Below, one piece after another: positions 1 to 16,977 of a stretch of 64,000 bases of DNA. How positions within the stretch are numbered: position 1 is the stretch's first letter; each line of letters starts with the position of its first letter. The translations under genes were made by a program, and so were the position numbers. This DNA is from Thauera sp. JM12B12 (GTDB lineage Bacteria; Pseudomonadota; Gammaproteobacteria; Burkholderiales; Rhodocyclaceae): NCBI RefSeq assembly GCF_039614725.1, contig NZ_CP154859.1:1-64000 (forward strand). Reading direction: 5' to 3'. The notes under the pieces were generated by a model. The model did not search any database, was not told the DNA's origin, and saw only the letters and a list, made by a program, of their open reading frames with translations.

Positions 1-1515
1 GTGACTCAAGATTTCTGGACCTTCTGCCTGTCGCGCCTTGAGCAGGAACTGCCCCAGCAGCAGTACAACACCTGGATCAAGACCCTGCGGGCCGAATCCG
101 GCGAAGGCAACGCGTGGACCCTCTACGCGCCGAACCGCTTCGTGCTGCAGTGGGTGCGCGAGCGCTATCTGCGCCGCGTCCAGGAGCTGGGCGAAGAGTT
201 CGCAGGCGTGCCGCTTGCCGTCGACCTCCAGCTGCCGCCCGCAGGCGCCGCCCGCCCTGCGCGCCCCGCCGCCGCTCCGGCCGCAGCGCAGCCCAACGCG
301 GCCACGCCCGCCGCGCGCAGCGCACCGACGCCCGCCACCGCCGGCGCCGGCGCCGACAGCGCCGAGGTCACGATCGCCGCGATCGAACCGCCCCCTGCCG
401 CCGAAGTGCCGCAGGAACCTGCGCGCGCGCGCCGCAGCGCGCCGGGCAATGCCCGCAGCGCCGAGCCCGCCAGCGGTCTCGAGCTCGCCTACGAGAAGAC
501 CCGGCTCAACCCCGACTTCACCTTCGACACCCTGGTCACCGGTCGCGCCAACGACCTCGCGCGCGCCGCCGCCATGCAGGTGGCGCAGAACCCGGGCACG
601 TCCTACAACCCGCTGTTCGTCTATGGCGGCGTCGGCCTCGGCAAGACCCACCTGGTGCACGCCATCGGCAACGCGGTGTTCCGCCACAACCCGCGCGCGG
701 TCATCCGCTATGTGCACGTCGAGGACTACTACGCCGACGTGGTGCGCGCCTATCAGCAGAAGAGCTTCGACGCCTTCAAGCGCTACTACCGCTCGCTCGA
801 CATGCTGATCATCGACGACATCCAGTTCTTCAATAACAAGAACCGGACGCAGGAAGAGTTCTTCCACGCCTTCAACGCGCTCACCGAGGCGCGCAAGCAG
901 ATCGTCATCACCTGCGACACCTACCCCAAGGACATCCAGGGCCTGGAAGACCGCCTCATTTCCCGCTTCGACTGGGGCCTGACCGTGCAGATCGAGCCGC
1001 CCGAGCTCGAGATGCGCGTGGCGATCCTCAAGAAGAAGGCCGAGGCCCTGCGCGTGGCGGTCGACGACGACGTCGCCTTCCTGATCGCCAAGAACCTGCG
1101 CTCGAACGTGCGCGAGCTCGAGGGCGCGCTCAACAAGGTGGTCGCCTACGCGCGCTTCCATGGCCGCCAGATCGGCCTCGAGGTCGCCAAGGAGGCGCTC
1201 AAGGACCTGCTCCACGCGCACAACCGCCAGCTCTCCATCGAGCACATCCAGAAGACGGTCGCCGACTACTACAAGATCAAGGTCGCCGACATGCACTCCA
1301 AGAAGCGCACGCGCGTGATCGCGCGCCCGCGCCAGGTGGCGATGTGGCTGGCCAAGGAGCTCACGCCGATGTCGCTGCCGGCGATCGGCGAGGCCTTCGG
1401 CGGCCGCGACCACACCACCGTGCTGCACGCCTGCCGCACCATCACCGAGCTGCGCCTCGGCGACGCCCAGCTCAACCACGACGTCCACGTGCTCACCCAG
1501 GTCCTGCGGGGCTGA
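1..1515 (+). CDS. dnaA: Chromosomal replication initiator protein DnaA
   Basis: Replication initiator that binds DnaA boxes at oriC and melts the origin. The 504-residue protein has the full family layout: N-terminal domain I (about 1-75, [13 protein letters not shown]), a long Ala/Pro-rich linker (about 78-165), the AAA+ domain with Walker A GGVGLGKT at 209-216 and Walker B LIIDDI at 269-274, and the C-terminal box-binding domain with GGRDHTT at 467-473. It starts with GTG at base 1, so its promoter and ribosome site lie outside the window. It is followed after 52 bases by dnaN, the usual order. The 52-base gap shows no DnaA boxes. Confidence 0.98.
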   Translation: MTQDFWTFCLSRLEQELPQQQYNTWIKTLRAESGEGNAWTLYAPNRFVLQWVRERYLRRVQELGEEFAGVPLAVDLQLPPAGAARPARPAAAPAAAQPNAATPAARSAPTPATAGAGADSAEVTIAAIEPPPAAEVPQEPARARRSAPGNARSAEPASGLELAYEKTRLNPDFTFDTLVTGRANDLARAAAMQVAQNPGTSYNPLFVYGGVGLGKTHLVHAIGNAVFRHNPRAVIRYVHVEDYYADVVRAYQQKSFDAFKRYYRSLDMLIIDDIQFFNNKNRTQEEFFHAFNALTEARKQIVITCDTYPKDIQGLEDRLISRFDWGLTVQIEPPELEMRVAILKKKAEALRVAVDDDVAFLIAKNLRSNVRELEGALNKVVAYARFHGRQIGLEVAKEALKDLLHAHNRQLSIEHIQKTVADYYKIKVADMHSKKRTRVIARPRQVAMWLAKELTPMSLPAIGEAFGGRDHTTVLHACRTITELRLGDAQLNHDVHVLTQVLRG

Positions 1516-1567
1516 GCAACGACAGCAACGCAGTTCCGATCAACCCATCGACCCGATCCGAGACGCC

Positions 1568-5339
<3,772 letters not shown>

Positions 5340-5351
5340 TTGGTGTAGCAG

Positions 5352-5984
5352 CTGACCACCCTCATCCACCTCGACGACGACCTCCTAGTCGTCGACAAGC
5401 CGGCCGGCCTGCTCTCCGTTCCCGCGCGCGGCGCCGACCGTCAGGACTGCCTGGCGGCCCGCGTGCAGGCGCTGCATCCGGAGGCACGCATCGTCCATCG
5501 GCTGGACGCGGCCACCTCGGGGCTGGTGCTGTTCGCACGCGGCCTGGAGATGCTGCGCCGGCTGAGCCTCGCCTTCGAGCAGCGTACTGTGGGCAAGGAG
5601 TATGTCGCGCTCGTCGATGGCCACATGGCACTGGATGAGGGCGAGATCGACCTGCCGCTGGGCGAGGACGCCGCCAACCGCCCGCGCCAGATCGTCGACC
5701 CGCTGCATGGACGGCGGGCCCTCACCCGCTACCGGGTGCTCGCCCGCCTGGGCGAGGGCGCCGACGCCCACACGCGCGTCGTGCTGAAGCCGGTCACCGG
5801 CCGCGCCCACCAGCTGCGCGTGCACCTGCTCACCCTCGGCCACCCGATCCTGGGCGATCGCCTTTACGCACCGGCAGAGCGGGCGGCGTGTTTCGAGCGC
5901 ATGCACCTGCACGCCGCCCGCATCGCCTTCATCCACCCGCGCACCCGCGTACCCCTGCAGTTCGAAAGTCCGGTACCGTTCTGA
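5352..5984 (+). CDS. rluA: RluA-family pseudouridine synthase, apparent CTG start
   Basis: Predicted to isomerise uridine in 23S rRNA and possibly tRNA; the sequence resembles E. coli RluA throughout. The 210-residue product has LLVVDKPAGLLSVP, the catalytic-Asp motif HRLDAATSGL, and RAHQLRVH near the C-terminus. The first canonical start is GTG at 5463, but that would remove the conserved DKPAG segment. The frame is open only back to a TAG at 5346-5348, and the only start-like codon that keeps the segment is CTG at 5352, 13 bases after the gyrB stop. No clear ribosome site is visible, so coupling to gyrB termination is plausible. Family call sure; start inferred. Confidence 0.85.
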   Translation: MTTLIHLDDDLLVVDKPAGLLSVPARGADRQDCLAARVQALHPEARIVHRLDAATSGLVLFARGLEMLRRLSLAFEQRTVGKEYVALVDGHMALDEGEIDLPLGEDAANRPRQIVDPLHGRRALTRYRVLARLGEGADAHTRVVLKPVTGRAHQLRVHLLTLGHPILGDRLYAPAERAACFERMHLHAARIAFIHPRTRVPLQFESPVPF

Positions 5985-6064
5985 TTCGCCCCGGGCGGCG
6001 CGGCATGGCCGCCCGACGCGCGGCGCTTTCGCCTCACATGCATCGCCACGGTACCGCCGAAGCC

Positions 6065-6511
6065 ATGAACCGCAACGATCACACTGTTCCCACCGCCTGC
6101 TTCACCTACGGCTCGCTGATGTGCGAGGACATCATGGCCGCCGTCTGTGGCATCCGCCCGGACCACGCCCCCGCCACGCTCAGGGGATACCGCCGCCACG
6201 CGGTGACCGGGGCGGCCTATCCCGGGCTGGTGCCCAATGCGCGCGACCATGTGCGGGGCGTGCTCTACCTCGACCTGCCCGAGGCGGCCTGGTCCCGCCT
6301 CGATGCCTTCGAGGGCGAGGAGTACGAGCGCCGCATCGTCGATGTCGAACGCGCAGACGGCGCGCGCACCCAGGCCTGGACCTACGTCTTCCGTGCGCGC
6401 TTCGCACATCGGCTCGCGGCGGGCGGGTGGGACTTCGAGCGCTTCCTGCGCGAGGGCAAGGCCCGCTTCGTCGCCGAATACATCGGCTTCGACAAGCTGC
6501 CGCCGCGATGA
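6065..6511 (+). CDS. Gamma-glutamylcyclotransferase-like (AIG2/GGACT) protein
   Basis: Small (148 residues) protein of the gamma-glutamylcyclotransferase fold. The substrate-binding loop YGSLM lies near the N-terminus and the region FEGEEYERR contains the likely catalytic glutamate. Members cleave gamma-glutamyl amines or are uncharacterised (YtfP-like); the substrate cannot be read from sequence. The frame is open further upstream into rluA, but the fold begins right after the ATG at 6065, preceded by a weak GAAG. It overlaps the next gene by 4 bases (ATGA), suggesting coupled translation. Confidence 0.85.
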   Translation: MNRNDHTVPTACFTYGSLMCEDIMAAVCGIRPDHAPATLRGYRRHAVTGAAYPGLVPNARDHVRGVLYLDLPEAAWSRLDAFEGEEYERRIVDVERADGARTQAWTYVFRARFAHRLAAGGWDFERFLREGKARFVAEYIGFDKLPPR

Positions 6512-7029
6512 GCACCCGCCGCGCCCCCGACTACCTCGCCGGCTACCCTCCGGCGCTGGTGCAGCAGGTCACCGCCGCGATCGACCAGGGCCGGCTCGCC
6601 GACGCCCTGCGCAGGCGCTATCCCGACGCCCACGCGGTGCGCTCGGACAGCGCCCTCTACGACTACGTGCAGGCGATCAAGGCCGAACACATGCGCAGCG
6701 CGCCGCCGCTGGGCAAGGTGCGCTTCGACAACACCCTCCATGTGATCCGCAACGCCCTCGGCACCCACACCGCGATCTCGCGCGTGCAGGGCGCGCGTCT
6801 GCAAGCCAAGCGCGAGATTCACATCGCGACCCTGTTCCGCAACGCACCGGACGCCTTCCTGCGCATGATCGTCGTCCATGAGCTCGCCCACCTGCGCGTG
6901 CGCGAGCACGACAAGGCCTTCTACCAGCTCTGCCTGCACATGGAGCCCGCCTACCACCAGTACGAGTTCGACCTGCGCGCCTACCTCGCCTACCGCGATG
7001 CGGGTGGCGAGGCGCTGTGGGGGGCCTGA
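6508..7029 (+). CDS. YgjP/DUF45-type putative zinc metallopeptidase
   Basis: A 173-residue predicted cytosolic zinc hydrolase of the WLM/YgjP group. The active-site motif HELAHLRVREHDKAF supplies HExxH plus a third His seven residues later, the layout of this family. No signal peptide. Its ATG overlaps the stop of the cyclotransferase-like gene (ATGA), so the two are probably co-translated. Biological substrate unknown. Confidence 0.85.
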   Translation: MSTRRAPDYLAGYPPALVQQVTAAIDQGRLADALRRRYPDAHAVRSDSALYDYVQAIKAEHMRSAPPLGKVRFDNTLHVIRNALGTHTAISRVQGARLQAKREIHIATLFRNAPDAFLRMIVVHELAHLRVREHDKAFYQLCLHMEPAYHQYEFDLRAYLAYRDAGGEALWGA

Positions 7030-7048
7030 GCCGCGCCGCAAGACAAGA

Positions 7049-7082
7049 CCGCCCACGCCGCACCGATGCGCGGCGTGGGCGG
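7049..7082 (-). terminator. Stem-loop between convergent genes
   Basis: A perfect 13-bp stem (7049-7061 with 7070-7082) and 8-base loop lie between the convergent YgjP-like gene and katG. On the minus strand it is followed by a moderately T-rich stretch (GGTCTTGTCTTG), so it most likely ends katG transcription; it lacks a strong T tract on the plus side. Confidence 0.6.
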
Positions 7083-7108
7083 ACGCGGCCCGGCGGGCTT
7101 CAGTCGGC

Positions 7109-9628
<2,520 letters not shown>

Positions 9629-10897
9629 ATGTCTAAGCAGTGGGCAGGTTTGATCATTCTGGGGCTCGCGACCGCGACGCCGGCACTCGCGGGCGGCCAG
9701 GCCGATGCGAAGGGGTTCGTCGAGGACAGCACGCTCAACGTGCTGCTGCGCAACGCCTTCATCAACCGCGACTACCGCGACGGCAACCAGGACAAGCGCG
9801 AATGGGGCCAGGGCATCATCGCCAACTTCGAGTCCGGCTACACCCAGGGCACCGTCGGTTTCGGCGTCGACGCCTTCGGCGCCTACGGCCTGCGCCTGGA
9901 CAGCACCCGTCGCCGCGCCGGCGCCGGCGGCATCGACTTCTTCTACAAGGACCCGCTCACCGGCGAGGTGGAGCGCGACGTGGCCAAGGCGGGCGCCTCG
10001 CTGAAGGTGCGCGTGTCCAGCACCGTGCTCGCCTACGGCGACCTCCGCCCCAGCCTGCCGGTGCTGAACCACGACGACTCGCGCCTGCTGCCCGAGAGCT
10101 ACACCGGCACCATGCTGACCTCGAACGAGATCGAAGGCCTCGAGCTGGTCGCCGGCACCTTCCACGCCCAGTCGCGCAAGAGCGATGAGGGTCGCGACAG
10201 CGGCGGGCTGAAGGGCATCGACGTGCTCGGCGGCAGCTATCAGTTCAACGACGCGCTGGGCGGGGCGCTCTACTTCTCCGACGTCGACCATGCCGTGCGT
10301 GCGAGCGGCTTCAAGCGCCAGTACGTCAACCTGAACTACGCACTGCCGATCACCAGCAACACACTGAGCTTCGACTTCAACGGCTACCGCACCAAGTACG
10401 ACGTCAGCGACGACAAGAACCGCATCTGGAGCCTCGCCGCGACCTACGCCACCGGCCCGCACGGCATCACCCTCGCCTACCAGCGCAGCAGCGGCGACGT
10501 CGGCTTCGACTACGGCTTCTACCAGAACGCCGGCGGCACCGGCAACGGCGGCGCCTCGATCTGGCTCGCCAACTCCTACTGGTCCGACTTCAACGGCAAG
10601 GACGAGAAATCCTGGCAGCTCGCCTACACGCTCGACTTTGGCCAGTACGGCCTGCCCGGCCTGAAGTACCGCGTGGCCTACGTGCGCGGCAGCGACATCG
10701 ATGTCGGCACCACCACGGACGGCAGGGAGCACGAGTTCTTCAACCAGCTCTCCTACACCGTGCAGAGTGGTGCAGCGAAGGACCTGAACATCCGCCTTCG
10801 TACCTCGGCGCTGCGCGTCTCCAGCGATGCTGCCGGCTACAACGTCAGCGGCCGCGAAGTCCGCGTCTTCGTCGACTATCCTTTCAGCGTGTTCTGA
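9629..10897 (+). CDS. OprD-family outer membrane porin
   Basis: A 422-residue substrate-selective outer-membrane channel. The ATG at 9629 gives a signal peptide ending TPALA-GG, followed by the OprD hallmark start GFVEDSTLNVLLRN, alternating beta-strand pattern throughout and a C-terminal Phe (DYPFSVF) recognised by the BAM complex. A GAGG sequence precedes the start. OprD porins carry small organic acids, amino acids or aromatics; which one cannot be told. A LysR regulator follows 68 bases downstream on the same strand. Confidence 0.92.
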   Translation: MSKQWAGLIILGLATATPALAGGQADAKGFVEDSTLNVLLRNAFINRDYRDGNQDKREWGQGIIANFESGYTQGTVGFGVDAFGAYGLRLDSTRRRAGAGGIDFFYKDPLTGEVERDVAKAGASLKVRVSSTVLAYGDLRPSLPVLNHDDSRLLPESYTGTMLTSNEIEGLELVAGTFHAQSRKSDEGRDSGGLKGIDVLGGSYQFNDALGGALYFSDVDHAVRASGFKRQYVNLNYALPITSNTLSFDFNGYRTKYDVSDDKNRIWSLAATYATGPHGITLAYQRSSGDVGFDYGFYQNAGGTGNGGASIWLANSYWSDFNGKDEKSWQLAYTLDFGQYGLPGLKYRVAYVRGSDIDVGTTTDGREHEFFNQLSYTVQSGAAKDLNIRLRTSALRVSSDAAGYNVSGREVRVFVDYPFSVF

Positions 10898-10965
10898 TCC
10901 GAAAGGCGTACCCGGGGTCGTCACGGGCGTGACGGCCCCGCCGGCCCCGGCGGGGACAGCGATCG

Positions 10966-11922
10966 ATGAAGATCAACCAGTTGCGTTACTTCGTCGCCGT
11001 GGCCGACTGCGGCAGCGTGCGCGCGGCAGCGACCGCGCTGGGCGTGTCGGCCGCAGCCATCAGCCAGGCGCTGCGCGAACTCGAGACGACGCTGGCGACC
11101 CCCCTGCTCAAGCGCGAGGCGCACGGCACAGTGCCCACCCACGCCGGCGCGCAGCTGCTCGTGCATGCGCGCCTGATCCTCGGCCAGGTCGGTCGCGCCG
11201 AGGAAGAGCTCGCGCAGATCCGCGGCCGCTCGGGCGGCGCGCTGACGATCGGGGTGACGCCCTGGATCGCCCAGTCCATCCTGCCCCATGCGCTCGCCCG
11301 CTTTCACGCCCTGCGTCCGGGCGTGCATCTCGACGTAACCGAGGCGGTGGGCGCGACGCACAAGTCGCTGCGCGACGGCACCCTCGACCTCGTCATCGCG
11401 ATGTCGCCGCCACCCTCGATCGCGACGCACTTCGACGCCCGCGAACTGTTCCGCTGCGACCTCGCCGTCGTCGGCCGCCTCGGCCATCCCTTCGCCGCCT
11501 GCACCTCCTTCCAGCAGCTGGTCGATCAGGACTGGGTCCTCACCCTGCGGGGGGAAAGCCGGGATCAGCCGCTCATCGAACTGCTGGCCCCGTACGGCAT
11601 CTCGCCGCCACCGCACCGCGTGCATCATGCGCGCTCTGCGCTGGTCGCGATCAGCATGCTCGAGGTCGGCGACATGCTCACCATCTGCCCCTGGCCGCTG
11701 CTCGAGACGCCGCTGCTGCGCGGCCGCGTCCAGGCACTGCCGATCCGCGAACAGCTTCCCGAGATGCGCACCGCCATCATCGTGCGGCGCAACGACACGC
11801 TGAGCGCGCTCAGTCAGCTGTTCATCGACTGCTTCGAAGAGGCAGCCCGGAAATGCGCGGACAGCGAAGACCCCGCGCTGAAGCGGATCATGCGTTCGGT
11901 CGACCTGCTGCCCCAGGCCTGA
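10966..11922 (+). CDS. LysR-family transcriptional regulator
   Basis: 318 residues with an N-terminal winged helix-turn-helix (LRYFVAVADCGSVRAAATAL, then SQALRELE) and a LysR-type effector domain from about residue 90. Such regulators bind a pathway metabolite. The gene lies behind the OprD-type porin in the same direction, unlike the usual divergent arrangement, so its target is uncertain; the porin is the nearest candidate. Confidence 0.93.
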   Translation: MKINQLRYFVAVADCGSVRAAATALGVSAAAISQALRELETTLATPLLKREAHGTVPTHAGAQLLVHARLILGQVGRAEEELAQIRGRSGGALTIGVTPWIAQSILPHALARFHALRPGVHLDVTEAVGATHKSLRDGTLDLVIAMSPPPSIATHFDARELFRCDLAVVGRLGHPFAACTSFQQLVDQDWVLTLRGESRDQPLIELLAPYGISPPPHRVHHARSALVAISMLEVGDMLTICPWPLLETPLLRGRVQALPIREQLPEMRTAIIVRRNDTLSALSQLFIDCFEEAARKCADSEDPALKRIMRSVDLLPQA

Positions 11923-11943
11923 AGCCGACAAACGGGGCGCACC

Positions 11944-11971
11944 AAAAAAAGTGCCCGCACGCGGCGGGCAC
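11944..11971 (-). terminator. Rho-independent terminator, minus strand
   Basis: Perfect 8-bp stem GTGCCCGC/GCGGGCAC (11951-11958 with 11964-11971) with a 5-base loop, flanked at 11944-11950 by seven A, i.e. seven T after the stem on the minus strand. It serves the small minus-strand gene at 12068-12319, about 96 bases upstream. Confidence 0.85.
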
Positions 11972-12067
11972 GAACCACATCACAGTGGAGGAGGGAGACA
12001 GGGCGGCGGGCCCGCGAGGGTCGGGTGGCCGGTCGCGCGCGCAGGCGCGCGCCCGCCCCCGATCGCG

Positions 12068-12319
12068 TCAGCCGGCGCAGAGATCGGCCTGCGGGCGATG
12101 CCCGTGGTCCGACAGACCCGCCGCGGGAAATGCGCTCTTGGCGCTCGACTGCACCAGGGCGACAAGGCGATCGACCGCGACGCGGCTGAACGACGCATCG
12201 ACGCGCCCGCCGGCTTGCGCCACGGCCTCGTCAAGCGCGCGCCGCCAGATGTCGAGAGCGTCGTGATCGGTGATGCCGGCCTTGCGGGCCAGCCAGGGGA
12301 GGATCTTGGGGGCGTGCAT
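12068..12319 (-). CDS. Small conserved-looking hypothetical protein (83 aa)
   Basis: 83 residues starting MHAPKILPWLARKAG. The ATG at 12319 is preceded by GGAGCG at good spacing, and the gene is followed by its own T-tract terminator, both of which argue for a real transcript. Mostly helical with no signal peptide or membrane segment; the first 50 residues (ITDHDALDIWRRALDEAV) look like a compact helical domain. I do not recognise the function. Confidence 0.7.
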   Translation of the reverse strand: MHAPKILPWLARKAGITDHDALDIWRRALDEAVAQAGGRVDASFSRVAVDRLVALVQSSAKSAFPAAGLSDHGHRPQADLCAG

Positions 12320-12605
12320 GGAAGCGCTCCATTCGAAGTCGGGTGGAGGCGGCCGCACAAGCTCCGACGCGCCTCTCGCATCGCACGAATCTTAGGACCT
12401 CGCGCATCGAGCGACCAGCCAGGCGTTTCCGTGCGCGTATGGTTTCCGTTAACGCGGAGCGATCCGGAGCGCACCGGCTTGCCCGATGAAGTCCGCAAGA
12501 ATCGGGTTGATCGGCGTGCGGGCCCCGGCATACTGAGGCCGGAGCCCACCCGCCCGTGCTGCCGGGCGCGGCGCGTTCGCAGCCCGCAGCGCCCCGGAGA
12601 CCGCC

Positions 12606-13451
12606 ATGTCCTCTGCACAGACCGCCGCGCGTCACTACGCCATCGTCGCCCGCAGCATCGCCTTCGTCCGCACCCATGCCCGCAGCCAGCCCGCGCTGGA
12701 CGAGATCGCCGCGGCGGTGCATCTCAGTCCGCAGCATCTGCAGCGCGTGTTCGCCGAGTGGGCCGGGATCTCGCCCAAGCGGTTTCTCCAGTACCTGACC
12801 AAGGAGTACGCCCGCCGCCAGCTCGCGGACGCTGCCGACGTGCTCGCGGTGAGCGCGGAAGCCGGCCTTGGCAGCCCGAGCCGGCTCCATGCGCTGATGG
12901 TGAGCTGCGAGGCGATGACGCCGGGCGAGATCAAGGCCGCCGCGCGCGGCATCGACATCGGCTTCGGCTTCGCGCCGACCCCGTTCGGCGACGCACTGGT
13001 GGCATGGACCGCACGGGGCGTCTGCCATTTCGCCTTTCGCGAAGGCGATGACGCGGCCATGCTCGGCGGCCTGCGCGCACGCTGGCCCGCCGCCACACTG
13101 CGGCACGACGACGCCTGCGGCCGCGTGCTGATGCAGCGGATCTTTCCAGGCACGCCGACGCGCGGCAGCGTGCATCTGGTGCTGCGCGGCACCAACTTCC
13201 AGATCAAGGTGTGGGAGGCCTTGATGCGCATCGAACCGGGGCGGCGCCTGTCGTACCGGCAGCTTGCAGACGCGCTCGGCATGCCGCACGCGGCCCGCGC
13301 GGTGGGCGGGGCGCTGGCCGCCAACACCATCGGCTACCTGATTCCCTGCCACCGCGTGATTCGCGAGAGCGGCGAGGTCGGCGACTATCGCTGGGGCAGC
13401 GAACGCAAGCTGGCGATGCTCGGCCTCGAGGCGGCGCGGCATTCCGGCTGA
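12606..13451 (+). CDS. AraC-HTH / methylated-DNA-cysteine methyltransferase fusion (Ada-like)
   Basis: 281 residues. Residues about 10-110 form an AraC-type helix-turn-helix domain (LDEIAAAVHLSPQHLQRVFAEWAG), and about 115-275 an O6-alkylguanine-DNA alkyltransferase with the suicide Cys in PCHRVI. It removes alkyl groups from guanine and may also regulate transcription. Compared with E. coli Ada it lacks the N-terminal zinc domain that repairs phosphotriesters and senses damage, so the control logic must differ. ATG at 12606. Confidence 0.93.
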   Translation: MSSAQTAARHYAIVARSIAFVRTHARSQPALDEIAAAVHLSPQHLQRVFAEWAGISPKRFLQYLTKEYARRQLADAADVLAVSAEAGLGSPSRLHALMVSCEAMTPGEIKAAARGIDIGFGFAPTPFGDALVAWTARGVCHFAFREGDDAAMLGGLRARWPAATLRHDDACGRVLMQRIFPGTPTRGSVHLVLRGTNFQIKVWEALMRIEPGRRLSYRQLADALGMPHAARAVGGALAANTIGYLIPCHRVIRESGEVGDYRWGSERKLAMLGLEAARHSG

Positions 13452-13516
13452 AGGCCCCGTTCCCGCCGCAGCGCGGTGCACTATGCTGGACATCTGGCCA
13501 CCCCGAGCGATCGCCG

Positions 13517-14611
13517 ATGACTGCCCGTTCAACGCTTCAACGCTTCAAGGATCTCGTGCGCGCCGAATGGCGCCACCTGACCACGCTCACCCCCAGCGCC
13601 CGGCGCTGGCAGATGCCGGCTGCAGCGGCCCTCGCCTCCGGTCTGCCGCTCGCGGTCGGCGCCTGGTTCGGGCATCTCGAGTACGGGCTGATCTCCTCGA
13701 TCGGCGGGCTCGCCTTCCTACACCTGCCCAACACCCCGCTGTCGCACCGCATGGTATGGCTGATGGCCTGCGCCTTTGGGCTCGCCGCCAGCTACGCGCT
13801 CGGGCTCATGACGCATTTCCTGCCCCTGGCAAAGGTGGGCGTGCTGGCGCTGATCGCGACGCTGGTGACGATGGTGTGCCGCTTCTACCGTCTCGGCCCG
13901 CCCGGCAGCCTGTTCTTCGTGATGGCGGCGGCAATCGGCGCCTACACCCCCGGCACGGTTGAGGAGATTCCGCTGCGCGTTGGCCTGCTGACCATGGGCG
14001 CGCTGCTCGCCACCCTGATCGCCTTTTTCTACAGCCTCCACATCCTGCGCTTGCAGGCCCCCGAGCCGGTGGCGCCGCTGCCGCCGCCGAGCTTCGATTT
14101 CGTCGTCTTCGACGCCGTCATGATCGGCAGCTTCGTCGGCCTGTCGCTGGCCCTCGCCCAGGCGCTGCAGCTGGACCGGCCATATTGGGTGCCGGTGAGC
14201 TGCCTTGCGGTGATCCAGGGCGCCACGCTGCGCGCGGTGTGGAACCGGCAGCTGCAGCGCGTGCTGGGGACCGCGCTCGGCATGCTGGTCGCCTGGGGCC
14301 TGCTCAGCCTGCCGCTCGATCCGTGGCGGATCGTGTGGATGGTGATCGCACTCGCGTTCGCGATCGAGACCCTGGTGGTGCGTCACTACGGTCTCGCGGT
14401 GGTCTTCATCACCCCGCTGACGCTGCTGCTCGCCGAAGCGCCCACCCTCGGCCATGCGCCGCTCGTCGAGCTGATCGAGGCACGCTTCCTCGACACCGTG
14501 CTCGGCTGCGTGGTCGGCCTGGTCGGCGGCATCTGCCTGCACAGCCCGCGCTTCCGCGACCGTGTCGGTCGCCCCTTGCGCCGGCTGATGCCACGCCGGC
14601 CACCGGCCTGA
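13517..14611 (+). CDS. FUSC-family inner membrane protein
   Basis: 364 residues, largely membrane: two clusters of transmembrane helices (about 30-175 and 205-340) separated by a short Pro-rich linker (PEPVAPLPPPS). This repeated layout is typical of the FUSC/aromatic acid exporter group. The protein is shorter than full AaeB pumps and no AaeA-like partner is adjacent. The ATG at 13517 begins MTARSTLQRF; the frame is open further upstream through the end of the Ada-like gene but without coding character. Substrate unknown. Confidence 0.8.
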   Translation: MTARSTLQRFKDLVRAEWRHLTTLTPSARRWQMPAAAALASGLPLAVGAWFGHLEYGLISSIGGLAFLHLPNTPLSHRMVWLMACAFGLAASYALGLMTHFLPLAKVGVLALIATLVTMVCRFYRLGPPGSLFFVMAAAIGAYTPGTVEEIPLRVGLLTMGALLATLIAFFYSLHILRLQAPEPVAPLPPPSFDFVVFDAVMIGSFVGLSLALAQALQLDRPYWVPVSCLAVIQGATLRAVWNRQLQRVLGTALGMLVAWGLLSLPLDPWRIVWMVIALAFAIETLVVRHYGLAVVFITPLTLLLAEAPTLGHAPLVELIEARFLDTVLGCVVGLVGGICLHSPRFRDRVGRPLRRLMPRRPPA

Positions 14612-14786
14612 GTCCGCCCCGGCGTGCGGATGGCAGCCATGCGTCCGCCGCCGAGCGCACGCGTGCTGCATCGGCCCGATAGACAAGGAACATGAATTTC
14701 ACCGCCGATTTGACGGAAAATATCGCTTTCGCCGGCGCGGCGCCCCTGCCCGCGCCGGTCCCGGATTTTTCCTTCAGGAAGCGACC

Positions 14787-16439
<1,653 letters not shown>

Positions 16440-16568
16440 AGGCAGGTCTGCGGCGCGGGCGCGCTGCCGCGCCGTAACGATTGCTTACCGCACGCCGCCG
16501 GAGCGAGGGCGGATGCGCGCGGTGCAGGGTCCTACAATGACGCGGACCTCCTCACCCGCGCGCCGCCG

Positions 16569-16946
16569 ATGACCCGCCTCGCACTCCCCGCCCTCGCTGC
16601 CCTGCTTCTCTCCGCCTGCGCCCTGCAGCCCCCTGTCGTCGACACCGCGGCGGGCATCGGCGAACGGGGCGCGCAGTTCGAATTCGCGCTGCCGAGCGGC
16701 GATTACCGCTGCGAGCGCGGCGAGCGCCTGCGGCTGCAGCGCGAGGTCGCCAACGCGGTCAATCACCGCATCCAGCTCGCCTGGAAGGGCGGCCAGTACC
16801 AGCTCGAGCGCGATCCTTCCTACTCGGGGCTGCCACGCTTCGAGGACACCGCGAGCGGCCTGGTGTGGATCGATCTGCCATGGAAGGGCCTGCTGCTCGA
16901 CGGCCGCACGCACAAGCCGCTCGCCAACGAGTGCCGCGCGGCCTGA
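16569..16946 (+). CDS. MliC-like lipoprotein (putative lysozyme inhibitor)
   Basis: 125 residues with a lipoprotein signal (LLLSACALQ, lipid-modified Cys near residue 17). The mature part has the spacing of MliC/PliC c-type lysozyme inhibitors: Tyr-x-Cys-x-x-Gly (YRCERG), a central GQYQLERD strand, W(K)G...L.G and a final Cys that could bridge the first (NEC). The canonical SASGAKY loop is altered (YSGLPRFEDTASGL), so lysozyme inhibition is uncertain. It lies tail to tail with the polyprenyl-synthase-like gene. Confidence 0.7.
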   Translation: MTRLALPALAALLLSACALQPPVVDTAAGIGERGAQFEFALPSGDYRCERGERLRLQREVANAVNHRIQLAWKGGQYQLERDPSYSGLPRFEDTASGLVWIDLPWKGLLLDGRTHKPLANECRAA

Positions 16947-16977
16947 CGGCCGCGTGCAGCGGGCGCCGGGACGCGCC

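Noticed and set aside
1516..1567. Replication origin or DnaA boxes in the dnaA-dnaN gap
   Set aside because: The 52-base gap has no TTATCCACA-like box and is not A+T-rich. The origin is more likely upstream of dnaA, outside the window.
16451..16474. Hairpin after gpmI as a terminator
   Set aside because: An 8-bp GC stem exists but there is no T tract on either strand; such stems are common at this GC content.
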